From NCBI GenBank assembly GCA_006538405.1, contig BJKQ01000001.1, forward strand, positions 4,092,001 to 4,156,000: a DNA stretch of 64,000 bases. Reading direction: 5' to 3'. Source of the stretch: Hansfordia pulvinata (taxonomy: Eukaryota; Ascomycota; Sordariomycetes; Xylariales). A program made the position numbers and the translations under genes. Below the pieces are notes generated by a model. That model did no database searches. It worked only from the letters and a program-made list of their open reading frames with translations, and was not told where the DNA came from. Positions 48,262 to 62,620 of this stretch are shown piece after piece. Every line of letters begins with the position of its first letter. Position 1 is the first letter of the stretch.

Positions 48262-51121
48262 GGTGTGGTGAGAAGAGCAGCGTGGTTTCTCACGAGAGAG
48301 AGTGTTTGTGTGTTTGTGTGTGTATGGAAAGAGAGAGAGAGAGAGAGAGAGGGAAGTGAGTTGAGTTGAGTCGAGGAGTTTTGGAGAGAAGAAGAGAAGA
48401 GAGGAGGAATAGGAAAGAAAGCCTGGGAAGCCACCAAAGGGGCGTCGTATCTGGGCTGACGGGCGCCATATAGTCTGGTGCCCCAAGCGAGCGCTCGAGT
48501 CTGAGGAGGCTCTATCGAGCGCCCGCCTTTTCGGTAGCCAGTCCCACTCTCCCTCCCTCGCATCACCTCTCTCCCTCCCGAGTATAGCCGCCCTCAGAGT
48601 TAAGCCTCAGAGCCTCAAGCCTTGCACACCGAACCCTCCGCGGTGTGACGGAGATGCCGACTTGGATGGACCAACACCGCGAGCGACCCGAGTTCCCGCT
48701 TGTTGGTATGCCTGCCTGCCCATTAGTTACGTCAGGTACGGAAACGGGACACGCCCCCATCATCCAAGGCGTGAGGACACACAGTCACACGACACGTGAG
48801 TTCCGGCGGGGAGGGGGCCTCTGACTGACTCGGCCTCCCTATACGATACGATACGATGCGATACGGTGCGATACTTCACTTACATAGTAGACGCACAGCT
48901 TCGCACGTGTAGGACCCTACCCAACCAAGCCCCCCCCCCCCCCCTCCGCCTCATCAGGCACCCCGGTCTCTCTTCTGGGGAACCGGCAGGGGTACGACAC
49001 CCGGACGCCCCTGCAAAGAGAAGCCTCCAATAGGCAATGGAAGCTGCCATGCGGGCTTCCTGTTGGTCGAATTGGGGAACCCCCCTTTCGTCGTCCGTCA
49101 TCTGCAGCGGCAGCAGAGAGGAGGAGGAGGGAGGGGGGGTTTGTCGATCTGGCGCGAGGGCAGCGGAGGGGGTGGGAGGCGGCACAACCGGCCAGCTGGG
49201 TGCGGGAGCAAGACGACAGAAACACAGACACAATACACTCACACCCCACACCCACACCCACACCCACACGTCCGAGTCTCCGCCTCAGAGAGGAGGAGGG
49301 GCGGGCGGAGGGCGCAATGGGCGGTCACATGATCGACCCAGTGGATTGAATCCAGGGCGGGCCGATCGCGCATGCGAGATCCCCCACGCGCGCGCGCAGT
49401 GCGCCCGCCCCATGTTGTCGGGTCCCCCCTCCCTCCCCGCGGTTCGTGGGAAATGAAAAAAAAAGTGCACATCCGCGAAATGAGAGGGGTCGCAAGATGA
49501 CCAGGATATACTGGCCGGTTTTGTCGGGGAGGCGGCCCTCGTCATCCAACCCTCTCTCGGGCTCTCGCCGGCTGCTCCTTATCCTCTTTCGACGTCAAGT
49601 CGACTGTCGTCTGTCGGTCAGATCACAAGAAGAAGAAGAAGAAGAAGAAGAAGAAGAAGAAGAAGAAGGACCAGACTGGGAGACACAAAGGCCTACCGTC
49701 CTGTGAGGCCAGACGGCGGGCGCCTCTGCCCTGTCTGACTGACACCCGCCTCTAAGCACAGCCTCGCGGCTCGTGACTGACTTGCTCGGCCCCGGGCCTC
49801 GGAGACAAAGTGGGGAGGGGAAGGGGCCTCTCTGCTGCCTGACGGGGGGGCTCTCACCGAAACATGGAAGAATTGAGGCTCAACTCGACACTGTCCGCGC
49901 CGTCTCTTGTCTCCTGTGACTCTGTTGTCTTGTCTCCATTTCCGAGCCGGGCGTTCTCGCGTCTCAGACCAACCGGAAGCCTCGAGTGAGTGACTGACTA
50001 AACTCACTAAGCACCCTGACATCACCCACAGACACAGACAGGCCGCCTGCCAGACAGTCAACACGGGGCGGCAATGCACCCGGGCGACGCTGTGCTCGTC
50101 TGCCTGGGGGGGAAAAGCGGCCTGACTCGGATTGGGGAAATCACAGGGCTAACCAGCCGGGGAACACCCCCTCGGCATTCCAGGCAGGAAGACTCACATC
50201 GGACACACGCCGTGGGGCCGCCCGGTTGCCAGATGGACGGGGTGAGTGCGCGCGCGCGTGAACGGACGGCCTCGTTGCTCCCGGTTCATTCAGGTGACCC
50301 CCTTAGAAAAGAAAGTCGATATATAGGACTATCGATCACGAGGGGGGGACAAGGGATGACGGAGGCGGCGGCGACGGCGGCAGCCAGGTTCCGCGTATCT
50401 CGTTGTCGTGGGCCAGAACCAAACCAACCAAGAAGAAGAAAAGAAAAAGAACGCCGGATCCGCCCAGTTGGACCGCGGCATGATTGGGCCGCGGAACGCC
50501 TTTCTCCCAATCCCATGTGGCCTTTTTCTTTGGGAAGGCGGGGGAGGTCAGCGTTCGAGGCCGCGTGGCTTACTACACCAGTAGAAAACCAGGCCCAGAC
50601 GAGAGCCGCCTTCGTGTTCTCCGGGCCGGTGTGGGTGTGGGTGTGGGTGTGGGTGTGTACTGACCGAAGATGTCCTGTCCGCTCGCCCGGAAGCAAAGTC
50701 CCACGGGAAAAGGGGGACGAGGAGGAAGAGGAGGAGGGAGTGGATTATTGGGTCCAGCTAGGACTCTTCCGCGCCGCCGCCTCGACGCGGCCTCTTGCTC
50801 TCGAACGAAACCGTCCGGTCTGGCCGGTTGGTTCGAGAGAGGAGAGGAGAGGAGAGGCTTGAGACAGGATCGAGGAGGCGGTGCCAATAGCAACCAATAG
50901 AGAGGATGACAAAGACGGGCCAATACTTCTTCTGGTCACCTCGGGCTCGCTGTGTCGGAGCATAAATTGAAAGACAGGCGCAGTGACTTGGCTATACGCG
51001 TTGGAGAGTTACTTGCAGCAGATGACGGAGATTCATCTTGGCCGTATTATCAAAGACTCCTTCTCGCGAGTGGACACTCACAGGCTCACAGACGAAAGAG
51101 AGAAAAATTCCCTTCCCAAAC
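48262..51121. other. Divergent promoter region between the P450 and terpene synthase genes
   Basis: The 2.86 kb between the two start codons is the presumed regulatory region for the pair. It contains a short (AG)n run near 48329-48351, a CGATA-type tandem near 48842-48875, a poly-C tract near 48930-48943, an (AAG)n run of about 14 units at 49627-49668, and (GTGGGT)n near 50630-50656. No convincing frame is seen. I could not assign transcription-factor sites. Confidence 0.5.
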
Positions 51122-52009
51122 ATGGCCGCCGCGCAACGACTGCACGCGTACCGCAGCGCCCGCTCGCTGCCGGTCCGGCGCAGCGTCGACATCAAGCTCA
51201 AGAAGCACGACATTACCCTGCACCTGGTCATCCCCGACTTTCAAGTCGAGCAGCAGCAGCAGCAGCAGCAAGAGCCGCAAAAAGAAGAAGAAGAAGAAGA
51301 AGAAGAAGCTCAAGCCGTCCTCCGGGCCCACGCCGAGTTTAGAGCCTCCCTTATGACCACCGACAACAACAACAACGACAACAACGACAACAACGACAAC
51401 AAGGACTTGTTCCTCCTCCACAGCAGATGCCGGGCCGAGGTCGACGCGGTCAGCCTGTTCTTCCCGGGCCTGCGGGGCGCGGCCGTGCGCGCCTGCTTCG
51501 CGGGCTGGCTGGCGTTTGTGTGCGCCATGGACGACGTCCTGGAGGCGCTGCCGCCGCGGGAGGGCGAGGCCGCGATCGCCGAGTCGGTGGCCATCCTGAG
51601 GGGGGGGACGGGGGTGGTGGATGGGGGTGGTGAGTCCTTTCTTCTCTTTCTCTCTTTGTTTCTTTTTTTCTTTTTTTTTTTTCATTCTATCTACACAGAC
51701 AACTGCCATCCCCGTGTCATCCTTCCTACACCCCCACGACTCAAAAAAGAGACAGACACAAGAGAGAGGGAAAGATCACAAGCTAAAACCACACCATTTT
51801 TCTCCTGCCCAGACCCAAAGAGAGAAACCAGGATCCAGCAGATGGCGGCCCGCCTGCTGTCCCACGCCGCCCGCCTCCCGCTGCGCCCCGCGAGCCGCCG
51901 GGCGTTCCTCGCCGCCGCCGCCCGCGTCCTCGAGGCGCACTCGGAAGAGATTGGCTTCCTGCAGAAGTGTCGAGGGGGCGGAAGCAGCGGCCGCTCCCAC
52001 CGTAGCAGA

Positions 52010-52044
<35 letters not shown>

Positions 52045-52541
52045 TGTGAAGAACGGCCCGTACCTCCCGCGGTACATGGAAATCCGCCGCCGCACCATTG
52101 CACTGCAGCCCTTCTTCGACGTGCTCAAGAGCGAGCTTCTTCTGCTCCCTTCTTCTTCTTCTTCCTCCTCCCCGTCTCCCTCCGCTGACCACAATGACAC
52201 CAAAGAAGAAGAAGAAGAAGAAGACCACGCCGCGGCCTGCCTGGCGGGCCTGGAGCGCGAGGCGGCGTGCGCGGCGGGCCTGCAGAACGACCTGGTCGGG
52301 CTGGAGAAGGACCTCGAGGCCCGGGAGCCCCTCAACGCCGTCGTCGTGCTGATGCGCGCCTCTTCTTCATCTTCTTTTTCTGCCTCTTCTGGCGGCGGTG
52401 ACACAAACGCAGAAGCAGACGCAGACGTCGACCCGAAGTCGCTGGCCCGCTGCGTCCGCCTCGTCGGCGAGCAGCACAACCAACACGTCGGCAGGGCGCT
52501 CGACCACCTCGCCTGCATCGTCCGGCGACATCAGAAGAAGA

Positions 52542-52572
<31 letters not shown>

Positions 52573-52799
52573 CAACACCGAAAGCGCCGAGGAGGGGGGA
52601 GGAGGAGCCTCGAGGTCGCCCGCCGCGTCGCGATGCTGTGCCAGACGCACCTCATGGTGAGTTTCACACACACACACTCTTGCGATAGATACGAAGAGCA
52701 GTGGGTGATCGAAACCGGAACGCGAAAAAAAAACTAACAAAGACTTTTGCCGGGCAGTGGTGCTCGACGGCCAAGCGGTACGCGCTGAAGACGGGGTGA
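51122..52799 (+). CDS. Class I terpene synthase with large low-complexity inserts
   Basis: Exons 51122..51629, 51813..52656 and 52758..52799; about 464 aa after one correction. The start at 51122 (MAAAQRLHAY) is the first ATG in this frame. Two Mg2+-binding motifs of class I terpene cyclases are present: the acidic MDDVLE (about 51527) and the NSE-type NDLVGLEKDLE (about 52286). The final exon supplies the Arg-Tyr pair in WCSTAKRYALKTG that usually contacts diphosphate. EIRRRTIALQPFF fits the helix before the NSE motif. The role would be ionisation and cyclisation of a prenyl diphosphate; chain length is not predictable. The frame shifts near 52600-52612 (GGAGCC); one extra base gives ALEVARRVAMLCQTHLM up to the GTGAGT donor. 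Inserts include poly-Gln, poly-Glu, an Asn/Asp run, poly-Asp, poly-Ser and a second Gln run, all absent from typical family members. Confidence 0.82.
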
Positions 52800-53736
52800 T
52801 TCTTTTTTTTTTCTTTTTCTTTTTTTTTTGCGCGACCGGTCAGCCGGCTTCTCATGGGTTCATTCTGGGACTAAGGGGACCGAGAGAAGGACTACTACTA
52901 CTATTACTACTACTACTACTAGACTCGAGACTTCTTGCGTCAACGGTCTCGCTGTGGCTGGCGGGTTGCTGTGTGTGGGCGTGAGAGATGGCGACTTGCG
53001 CAGGGCGTTTCTCGGGTGCGAGTTAGTTCAAGGGGGAGACGCAATATCGGTGTTGGTGGCTGGCTGTAGTTTCTCTCTTTTGCGCTCGCTTCCGGCCTGT
53101 GTGACCTGCCTAGCAACCCAACACATCACTCGTTAAGCTACCTAGTTTCCGTTTTTCATTTTTATTGAGTGTACCTACACTGTTCCCTTTCCTGGGGGCA
53201 TAATCTCGTACTGTGCTGTTTCGGTGAGATCGGTCAGTCAGCGTTCTGTGATGAGGGAGTGGAGACAGGAGGGAGGCCAGAGTCATCTGGACGCCCGGGT
53301 GTGCGTCTAAGCGCGTAAGACGACGGGGGGAGGCCAAGGCAGGCAGAAGGGCTGCCGTGCAGCCAGTCAGTCAGTCAGTCAGTCAGTATACGGGCCTCAA
53401 CTCGACGGGGCCGGGGGATCGCCAGGCTGCGGCGGTATTCTATACGATAAGGCTGAGAGGGGGTGTCTTGTGTGCGCACATGATATCTACCTCACCTGGG
53501 GGGTTAGATACACACCTCCAGCACTTTGCGGCTCTGTGGCTGTCGTTGCTTTACATAGGTAGGTAGCGTTCTGCTGCCTACGACTTGGAACGGAATCTTT
53601 CTTCTGGTGTTTGAGTCTACCGCTTCCCCTTCCCTCCCTCACTCAACACAACACAACACAACACAACAACACCATCCTTCGTTGTCTCTATATAGAGTCT
53701 CTACCTACCTAGGTATAGACAAGAACCTCTCTCAAC
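52800..53736. other. Intergenic region between the terpene synthase and PRISE reductase
   Basis: It includes a T-rich stretch just after the stop (52801-52829), an (ACT)n run at about 52890-52920 and a GTCA tandem run near 53366-53387. This is the promoter of the plus-strand reductase gene. No gene is seen. Confidence 0.55.
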
Positions 53737-55622
<1,886 letters not shown>

Positions 55623-57769
55623 GATATGTGGGGGGGCTCACTGTCTTTTCTCATTGCTTGTCTCTCTTTTTTTCCCTCTGTCTATCCGTAACTTTGTGTC
55701 TCTGTTGTCTATCTGTCTATCTTTTCTCTCTCGCTTCTAGTTTATTACTTTTCCTTGTGTCTTGTGCAAGCACACAGCTTGTCTGTACAGCAGCATCTAG
55801 AATCAAAGAGGAGGGCCGGCCCAGGCTCAAGCCACGTCGCTTATCTGTCATATAATTCCCATGGCCAAAATCCTGATGCCCGAGTTCTCTACGATGCTAC
55901 GCAAGAGTCATCCGCTTCCCGTCAAGCCTTCCAAGTCGCTCATCACGAATTCCACATCTCTCTCTCTCTCTCTGTACGCCGAGAGGCCATATCCAGGCTC
56001 CCTTCAGCCCTTGCCGCCGCCGACCGCCCGCGCTATTAGATCTCGTGTGACGCCATCTGCCTGCCCCCCCCCCCTGAAAAGCCCGCGTGACACACTACAC
56101 AGATCGTGGCTTGGCTCGGTTCGTATCGATCGTGCCTTCTAAGCGCCGCCCGCCTGCTTCCTAACCCAGCTCAGCGGTTCAACGAGAAAGAGGCTGCTTA
56201 TATTGGAGGGGAGGAGGTGGGGGGGCAGACACACGGCCAGACGCCGGTTGTGACCAGCGCAAGACACAACAAATAAAATAAAAGAGACCAACACTGCCAA
56301 GACATGCCGTCGCTTCCGGGGCCCCCCCCAATGTCGCGCAGCGCGTCCCACGTGCCGAGCGACGCATGGCGTAGAGGAGGAGGGGGTGTTTATTGGCCTG
56401 CAGTGATTTACGCAAGATCACCACCCCGGATGCGTATATGCGTGCCTACATAGCACGGAGAGATGACCAACGCAGGTAGCTACTCGTAGGTATGTAGTGA
56501 GGGGTGGATGGGCTCTAAGTAAGCATCAGCTCGGAGCTTGCAGGGATTCAAAGAAGAGAAAGTGCACTTTTTTTTTTTTTTTTTTCGCTCCCCCTCTTCC
56601 TCTCCCCCCATTCTGCTCTACTCTCGTTTCTGGAGGGGGGTCCCGTTCTCCAGCATCACGTGGCTTGCTTATAGACTGACTGGTACCTTACCCGGCGAGC
56701 CCGCTGTTCTCCCTCCCTCTCTTACCCCGTGCCGGCGATCGAGTCCCCGAGCCGGGCCCAGGAATCCTCGCCGGTTGGTTGACTTGATGATCGGCGCCAG
56801 CGACGCAGGACACCCCTTGCCCCCCTCCCCCCTCCGGTCCGCCCTCACTCACGCGGCCAAGTGAGAGAGAGCCTCGCATCGCGGGGTGGTGGGGAGGGCT
56901 CCTCGCGACAGGCACAAATGCGGCTCTGCCAGGCCGGGCCTTTCTTTGCCAACAAGTCCCACACCCACACCCTCCCTTCGCTGTTATATCTCGACTCCGC
57001 CTGATGAGATCGGCGCAGCCTCGCCTTTCGGTCTTGCGCCTTGCGGATGCGGCTGCGGCTGCGGAATTGCGCAGCTGCCCGCGCGCCTCGCAGACGGCCG
57101 GCGGGGCCCAACCAACATGTACCGGAGACTGCGAGGCTCAGCGGGAGAGTCGAGCCGTGGCCAGGCAGGCTAGGCTCCCTCTTCCCAAGCCAACGAACGC
57201 CCCTCTCGGCATGACATTTTCGGGGATCGGGGGGCGAAGAGGCTGGCCGAGACGGCACTTTTGTTTTGGCAGCTCATTCGTTTCGTTATCCCCGGCAGTG
57301 GCCATCGAAAGAATCAAAAGGCCAACCCGCCACGCCCAAAAAAATAAAATAAAATAAAATAAAATAAAAGCCGGCCGAAATATCGTAACGTAAACATGCC
57401 CAGTGACTGACATCGGAGGTAGCCTCTTGAGAGTCCGGTGTGAGGGCGTCTGTGCTTGCTGGTTCTCAAGCGCCGAGTGGCGTATTCGGCCGTACCGTGA
57501 ATAGCCTCACTTCACTTCACTTCACTTTCACCCCTTGAAAAGTCGCCATCTCGGTCGTAAAACCCTCCAGAGCTTCAAGGGAGAAAGAGCGTACATAAAA
57601 GCCAAGCCATCTCGCGCAATGCTCATGGACAGGCCGTCGCAGCCCGCGCTACCTGCCAGTTAGTCGACCGCAACGTGACTAGACGACACAGATACACCCA
57701 AAAGACAGCACAGTATCTAACGGCGAGGGAGATAGAGGAGGGGGGGAAAAAAGAAGAAGAAGAAAAAAA
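55623..57769. other. Intergenic region
   Basis: This is the 3' flank of the reductase and promoter of the next plus-strand gene. It holds a poly-T near 56568-56585 and an (AAAAT)n run near 57341-57368. A GTGAGA donor-like site over the reductase stop and a CTTCTAG near 55740 could add a short last exon, but nothing conserved supports it. No other gene is seen. Confidence 0.5.
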
Positions 57770-58469
57770 ATGCACACAAGACAATTCCTCACCCGGCTCC
57801 TCCTCGCCCCGGCAGCCGCCCTCGCGAACACGGTGATCCTAGACGGCGAACCCGTCCCCGTCTCGAACCTGGCCTCGATGGACACGCCGCTCTTCGACGC
57901 CGTCTTCCAGCCGGGCGCGAGCGTCCCCGACGCCGACAGGGACGGCAACGCCGCGCTCCTCGCCGCCCTGCGCAAGATGACCGCCCTCTACATCGAGGGC
58001 CACCAGCTGTCCTACGGCGTCGACGACGTCAGCGCCCTGACGCAGCGGCTGGCGGGCCGCGCGCGCGCCTCCTCGCCGCCGCCCGGCTACCCCGGCGGCG
58101 GCGACATCTTCGAGCAGAGGAACACGTGGCGCCGGAACCTGGGCTCCGACATCCTCGGCGCCGTCGTCGGGACCAGCACCAGCGGAAGCAGCAGGAGCGG
58201 GAGCCGCGGCTCGTCCTCAGCGGCGGCGGCGGCGGCGGGAGCGGCGGACTTCATGACCGCCCTCGAGGCGTGGGGTTACGACCAGCAGCAGGCCTCGCTC
58301 GACCCGGTGATGGGGTTCATCCAAGGCGAGCTGCCGGCCGGCGCGGGCGTCACGCAGCGCGTCACCGACATGGCCGGCGAGAACGGGGTGCCCCCGGAGA
58401 TCAGGCGCAGGCTGGAAAGGGGCCAGCCCGCGTATCTGACCAACAGTGGTGAGTTCTCTCTCACCTTCT

Positions 58470-58503
<34 letters not shown>

Positions 58504-59164
58504 GGCCTCTATTCATCACCGCACACACCCCTTTCGAAAGCCCCCCCACTGCTGACAGATAAAAAAAAAAGACCTGGTAAGCAGCCGCCGCCTCGCCGAG
58601 ACCGCGACCCCCTTCATCTCCGCCTCCCTCGACCTCCTCGGGGTCCCGGGGGGCCGCGACGGCAGCGCCCTGGCCGCCGACCTGCCCGCCTACCGCCGCG
58701 ACCGCGTCCTCGTCGTCGGGCTGGGCCGCGGCTTCAGCCCCGCCGCCGGCGCCTTCGCGCCTCAGGAGGTCGACGAGCGCGAGGTCCTGCACCTCTGGGG
58801 CTCGCGCTTCCGCGTCCTCGGCTTCGACGAGGCGTTGTCCCGCGGGGGGCCCGGGCACCAGTACCCTTACGACATGAACGTCCTGCGACGCTCGCACCGG
58901 TACATCGATACCATTATATAGTCAGTCTTTTTTTTTTTTTTTCTCCTTTGTTTCGTGCAGGTCTCATTTTCGTCTCGTCGCTTGTGGGTGGAAAGAAATA
59001 ATAATAATCTGTGTGTATGTGACTGCGCTGACTGGAACCCTCGCCGAGTAACAAACAGCACAACCCAGGTCACCGGCATCGAACTGCCCAACGCCGCGCG
59101 GACTAACGCCATCCTCCGTCGCCTGCGCGCGGTCGGCGCCGATTTCACTGCCATGGGCATTTGA
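57770..59164 (+). CDS. Predicted secreted protein of unknown function
   Basis: Exons 57770..58448, 58572..58920 and 59059..59164 give 377 aa with no correction needed. The N-terminus MHTRQFLTRLLLAPAAALA is a signal peptide with a likely cleavage after ALA. The mature protein contains LASMDTPLFDAVFQPG, LYIEGHQLSYGVDD, a Ser/Gly/Ala-rich linker, AADFMTALEAWGYDQQQA, YRRDRVLVVGLGRG, YPYDMNVLRRSHRYIDT and, across the last junction, TTQVTGIELPNAARTNAI. I do not recognise the family. Intron 1 ends in ten A residues before its AG; intron 2 uses donor GTCAGT and acceptor AAACAG, chosen because it keeps the frame. It lies next to the candidate terpenoid cluster and is convergent with the GATA gene. Confidence 0.72.
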
Positions 59165-59254
59165 GGCTGCTGTTTTCCCTCCTCTAAAATCAGACAGACC
59201 CTTTAATGGCTTGCCCCACGTCCCTGTATTTGAACCGAGTCGTTCACATAGATC

Positions 59255-59260
59255 AATAAA
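59255..59260 (+). promoter_or_regulatory. Possible polyadenylation signal AATAAA
   Basis: AATAAA lies about 90 nt after the stop of the secreted-protein gene ending at 59164, a suitable distance for a fungal poly(A) signal. Confidence 0.4.
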
Positions 59261-59897
59261 GTGGAAACATTTGTCAACTTTTCCTTAAAACAATCCCTAA
59301 TCGCACGCAGGCGTGATACCTCATGAAAGCCAGATGATCGCTAGAGCCGCAGCTGCGCATCCGACTGCCCCTATATGCGCCCCTTCTAACGCCTGCCAGA
59401 ACTTCCCTTTGCTCTAGTGCCCGTTCTGTTCGGTTCCCTCCACAGTGTCTGGGTGAGGTTCTCTGCGTTCTGCGACCGGATAGCCTGCAGCATGGCCGGC
59501 AACAGCAAGCAGACCCTATGAGCCCCTCCTTGAAATCAACCACCTCGTTGCGCTGCGTTCGCTGCCAGACGTCAAAAATGATTCGTCACTCGAAACAATC
59601 AAACAAGGCCCCGTAAAACAGCTAGCAATGGCGAGCCGGAGGAAAACGCTCAAGAGCAAGCCCCCCCCCCCTCCCCCCGTATTAGTACCAGAAACAGCCA
59701 ACCGCCAGACCAAGCTGTTGCGTAAGCCTGAGCCCAGTTGCTGAGGCCAGGTTTGCAACGCAAGCCAAAGCTCAAAGCCACAAGAATGGCCACATTCGGC
59801 GGGCGATCTGTAGCCAGGGCAATCTTGCATTGGCTTGCGAGGCTCCAAACTGGTAGTCTACCTCGTATAGAGATACTGAAAAATGATGCCACACTCG
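59261..59897. other. Intergenic region between convergent genes
   Basis: No gene-like frame, repeat or RNA is seen apart from a short poly-C run near 59661-59677. Confidence 0.55.
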
Positions 59898-61765
59898 TTA
59901 CGCTGGTTCGGGAGCCTCTTCGGCCCCAGCCGCGGAAGCGGCTTCTTGCAGCTGCTCATCCACTGCAGGCTGTTCCGCTTCGGCGAGCTGCTCCACGGGT
60001 TCTTCGTGTTCGATCTGCTGTGCTTGCTCGACTTCCTCAGTCTGTTCAACCTGTTCAGGCTGCTCCACGTGTTCTAGCTGCTCGGCCGCCTCATGCTGCT
60101 CGACCGGCTCGGGCTCAAAGTGTTCCGCCTGCTCGACGTGTTCCGCCTGCTCAGCGTGCTCTGGCTGCTCGACGTGCTCTGGCTGCTCGACGTGCTCTGG
60201 CTGCTCGACGTGCTCTGGCTGCTCGACGTGCTCAAGTTGGTCCACGTGCTCAGGCTGGTCCACGTGCTCCTCACCATGCTGCTCGGTTACGAGCTGCTCC
60301 CCGTGCTCCAGCTGGTCGACGTGGTCGGGGTGTTCAGCGTGTTCCGGATGCTCGACATGCTCCTGCTCGACGTGCTCCTGCTCAGCATGCCCCTGCTCGA
60401 CATGCTCTTGTCCGACATGCTCCGGCTCGTGCTCATGGTGCTCGGGATGTTCCATCTGAGCCTGCTCGAGCTGCTCGGGGTGTTCGTAATGCCCCGGGTC
60501 CTCCACATGCTCCAGTTGCTCCATTTGCGCCGACTCATGATCGTGCGGCACGTGTTCGCGCTCATCAACCTCCATCGGATGGCCGTTGACGTCCGTATGT
60601 GCAAGCTGCTGAACCTGCTCGATATGGTCATGCTCGCCGTGAGCGTGTTCAACATGCTCCATCGGCTGGGCCTGCTCCATGTGCTCTGCCGTCTGCAGGT
60701 GCTCCGAATGCTCTGCGAGAACGGCCAACTCGTCCAGCCCGGGCTGTACGGGCTGCTCGTGCTCATACACATCCCCATGCTCCACATGCTCAGGCTGCGC
60801 CATGTGGTCGTGGTGGTCGTGGTGGTCGTGCATGGCAACATCGTCCGCCATGTGCTGTTCGTCGAGTCTGTCGTCGTATCTCGGCTTCTTCGCGTGGCGG
60901 TCCGAGTCGTACTCCGACAGCTGAAGTTTGAGGTCCGCGTTCTCCTGCTCAATCTCGTCCAGGCGGCGCTTGAACATGTTTTCGCGGCGGTGGCTTTCCT
61001 CGAGTTGGCGTTGGATGTGTTCGCGCTGCATGCGCTCGTCGGCGGCTTCCTTCGCGGCGATGTCGGCATTGTGTCGCAGGTTGTCCGAGTTTTGCTGGTC
61101 TTGCTCCAGTTGCGTCAAACGACCGCGGTACAGCTCATTGATGAGATCCAGTTCACTGACGCGCGTCTTGAGGCTCGAGTTGGCCGCTATGAGTTGTTCT
61201 TGCGTCTGGGGGCATTGCCGTCGGCATGGTCGCCGTTGGACTCGGTGGGCCCAGAGCCGTACTGGCTGATGCCGTCGGGCTGGAAATGATTCATATCCTG
61301 CTGGAAGGCGAGTTGAGGGTCGTACACGTTGGGGGTGCCATTGCGCGAGCCCGGTGACTCGCCCGGCGCGTTGCCGTCGCCGCTGAGGTTCTTCTGTTGA
61401 GTGGCGCGGCGCACTACGGCAAGGGCGGCCGCAACCGAGTCGTGCGATTGAATGTTGAGGGCATTCGGGTCGGGAACGCCAGGGGTGGCGCCGGCTGTGG
61501 CAGGCAGGCTCTGCTTCTTCTTCATCTGCATGTCTGGGCGGACGGTCTTGACGCGATTGCGGCTCTTGATGACGTCGGTCTTGAGGGAGATGGGGCGAGC
61601 GCGGCCGTGCAGCTTGAGGAAGAGGCCGCAGGCGTTGCAGAGGACGGAGCCCATCTCATCGCGGCGCCACAGGGGCGTCGTCGAGGTGGTGCAGTTCTGG
61701 CATGTTGGCTGAGCGGGCGCGTCGCCGTTAGTAGGCGGAGCGCTGGCAGTGGGGTGCGACGCCAT
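59898..61765 (-). CDS. asd-4: GATA zinc-finger factor (ASD-4/AreB type) with long His/Glu-rich repeat tail
   Basis: About 622 aa after one correction. A single GATA finger, C-x2-C-x17-C-x2-C (residues 22-46), is followed by [20 protein letters not shown] and KSRNRVKT, the signature of the ASD-4/AreB group that represses nitrogen catabolism genes or acts in ascus development. A coiled coil follows ([20 protein letters not shown] to about [12 protein letters not shown]). The C-terminal ~300 residues are tandem 5-6 residue units close to EHVEQP, including perfect 18-bp copies at about 60160-60232. I do not know such a tail from other members. The frame breaks at a 5-base G run (61208-61212); one added base joins the finger half to the coiled coil. 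The start at 61765 ([11 protein letters not shown]) is the only ATG in frame near the finger, yet upstream residues ([20 protein letters not shown]) look protein-like, so a 5' exon may be missing. Expected to be nuclear. Confidence 0.83.
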
Positions 61766-62620
61766 GGAGGGCGACGGGGCAGGGTCTGTGTCGGTGCCGC
61801 CTCGCGTCTTGGTCGGGCTGGGTGCGGCTTGCACAGGGGCGAATGCCGCGTCGGCGGAGGGGAGGGAAGGGAAGGGATTGAAGCGGCTGCCGGGCTTCTG
61901 GAAGGCCGCGAGGGACGTGACTGGCGTCCGGGGCTGGGTGCAGGGACGATGGCGCGGGCGCGGGCGCAGGCGCAGGCGCTCGGAAGGGCAGCAGCGCAGA
62001 GGCAATGGACGAGACGGAACGCGACGATGACGATGGCGTCGCGAGCGGCGGGCGGGCGTGGGATATATCGATAGCAGGCAGATAGGGAGAGATAGAGAGA
62101 TACGGGAAGATAGAGGAGCGATAAGTGCGAGAGAGAGGGAGATAATGCTTATGCGGGCGGCGGGCGGACAAAAAAAATCATTTGGCAGGAGGGACCGGGC
62201 TGGAACCTGAACCTGGCACGCCTGCCTCGCCTCGCGGCGGGATAAAGCGGGCCCATTTAGATAACGATTTTTCAAGGTTCCTGGCGGCATGAGATTGGAG
62301 GGGAGTCCCGGGGAGTCGCGAGTACCTGGGTGGGTGCCTCTGACTGGGCGGAGAGCCGTGTAGCGATACTCATCGCGGGATTGCGGGCTGGCCCCGACAA
62401 GTACGAGAGGTACTCGTACGCCCACTGCGCCGTGGGGAGCCGACTGCTGGCCATCCAGAAGGCGTCTGTTGCTAATAGAGGAGGCAGGCTGTCGCATCAA
62501 ATTGCAAATCGGATGCCAACTGGGGCACTGATTGTGACCTCGAGTCTCGGGAGGGGGGCTGCCCATTCGATAACACCCGCAGGGCTCATGCGCGTCGCCA
62601 CCTCCTCGTCACGTCGCGGG
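61766..62620. other. Upstream region of the GATA gene
   Basis: This is the promoter and leader, possibly with an unrecognised N-terminal coding exon of the GATA factor (about 61770-61910 is open in the same frame). A TACGAGAGGTACTCGTA-like site lies near 62400. Nothing else is seen. Confidence 0.5.
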
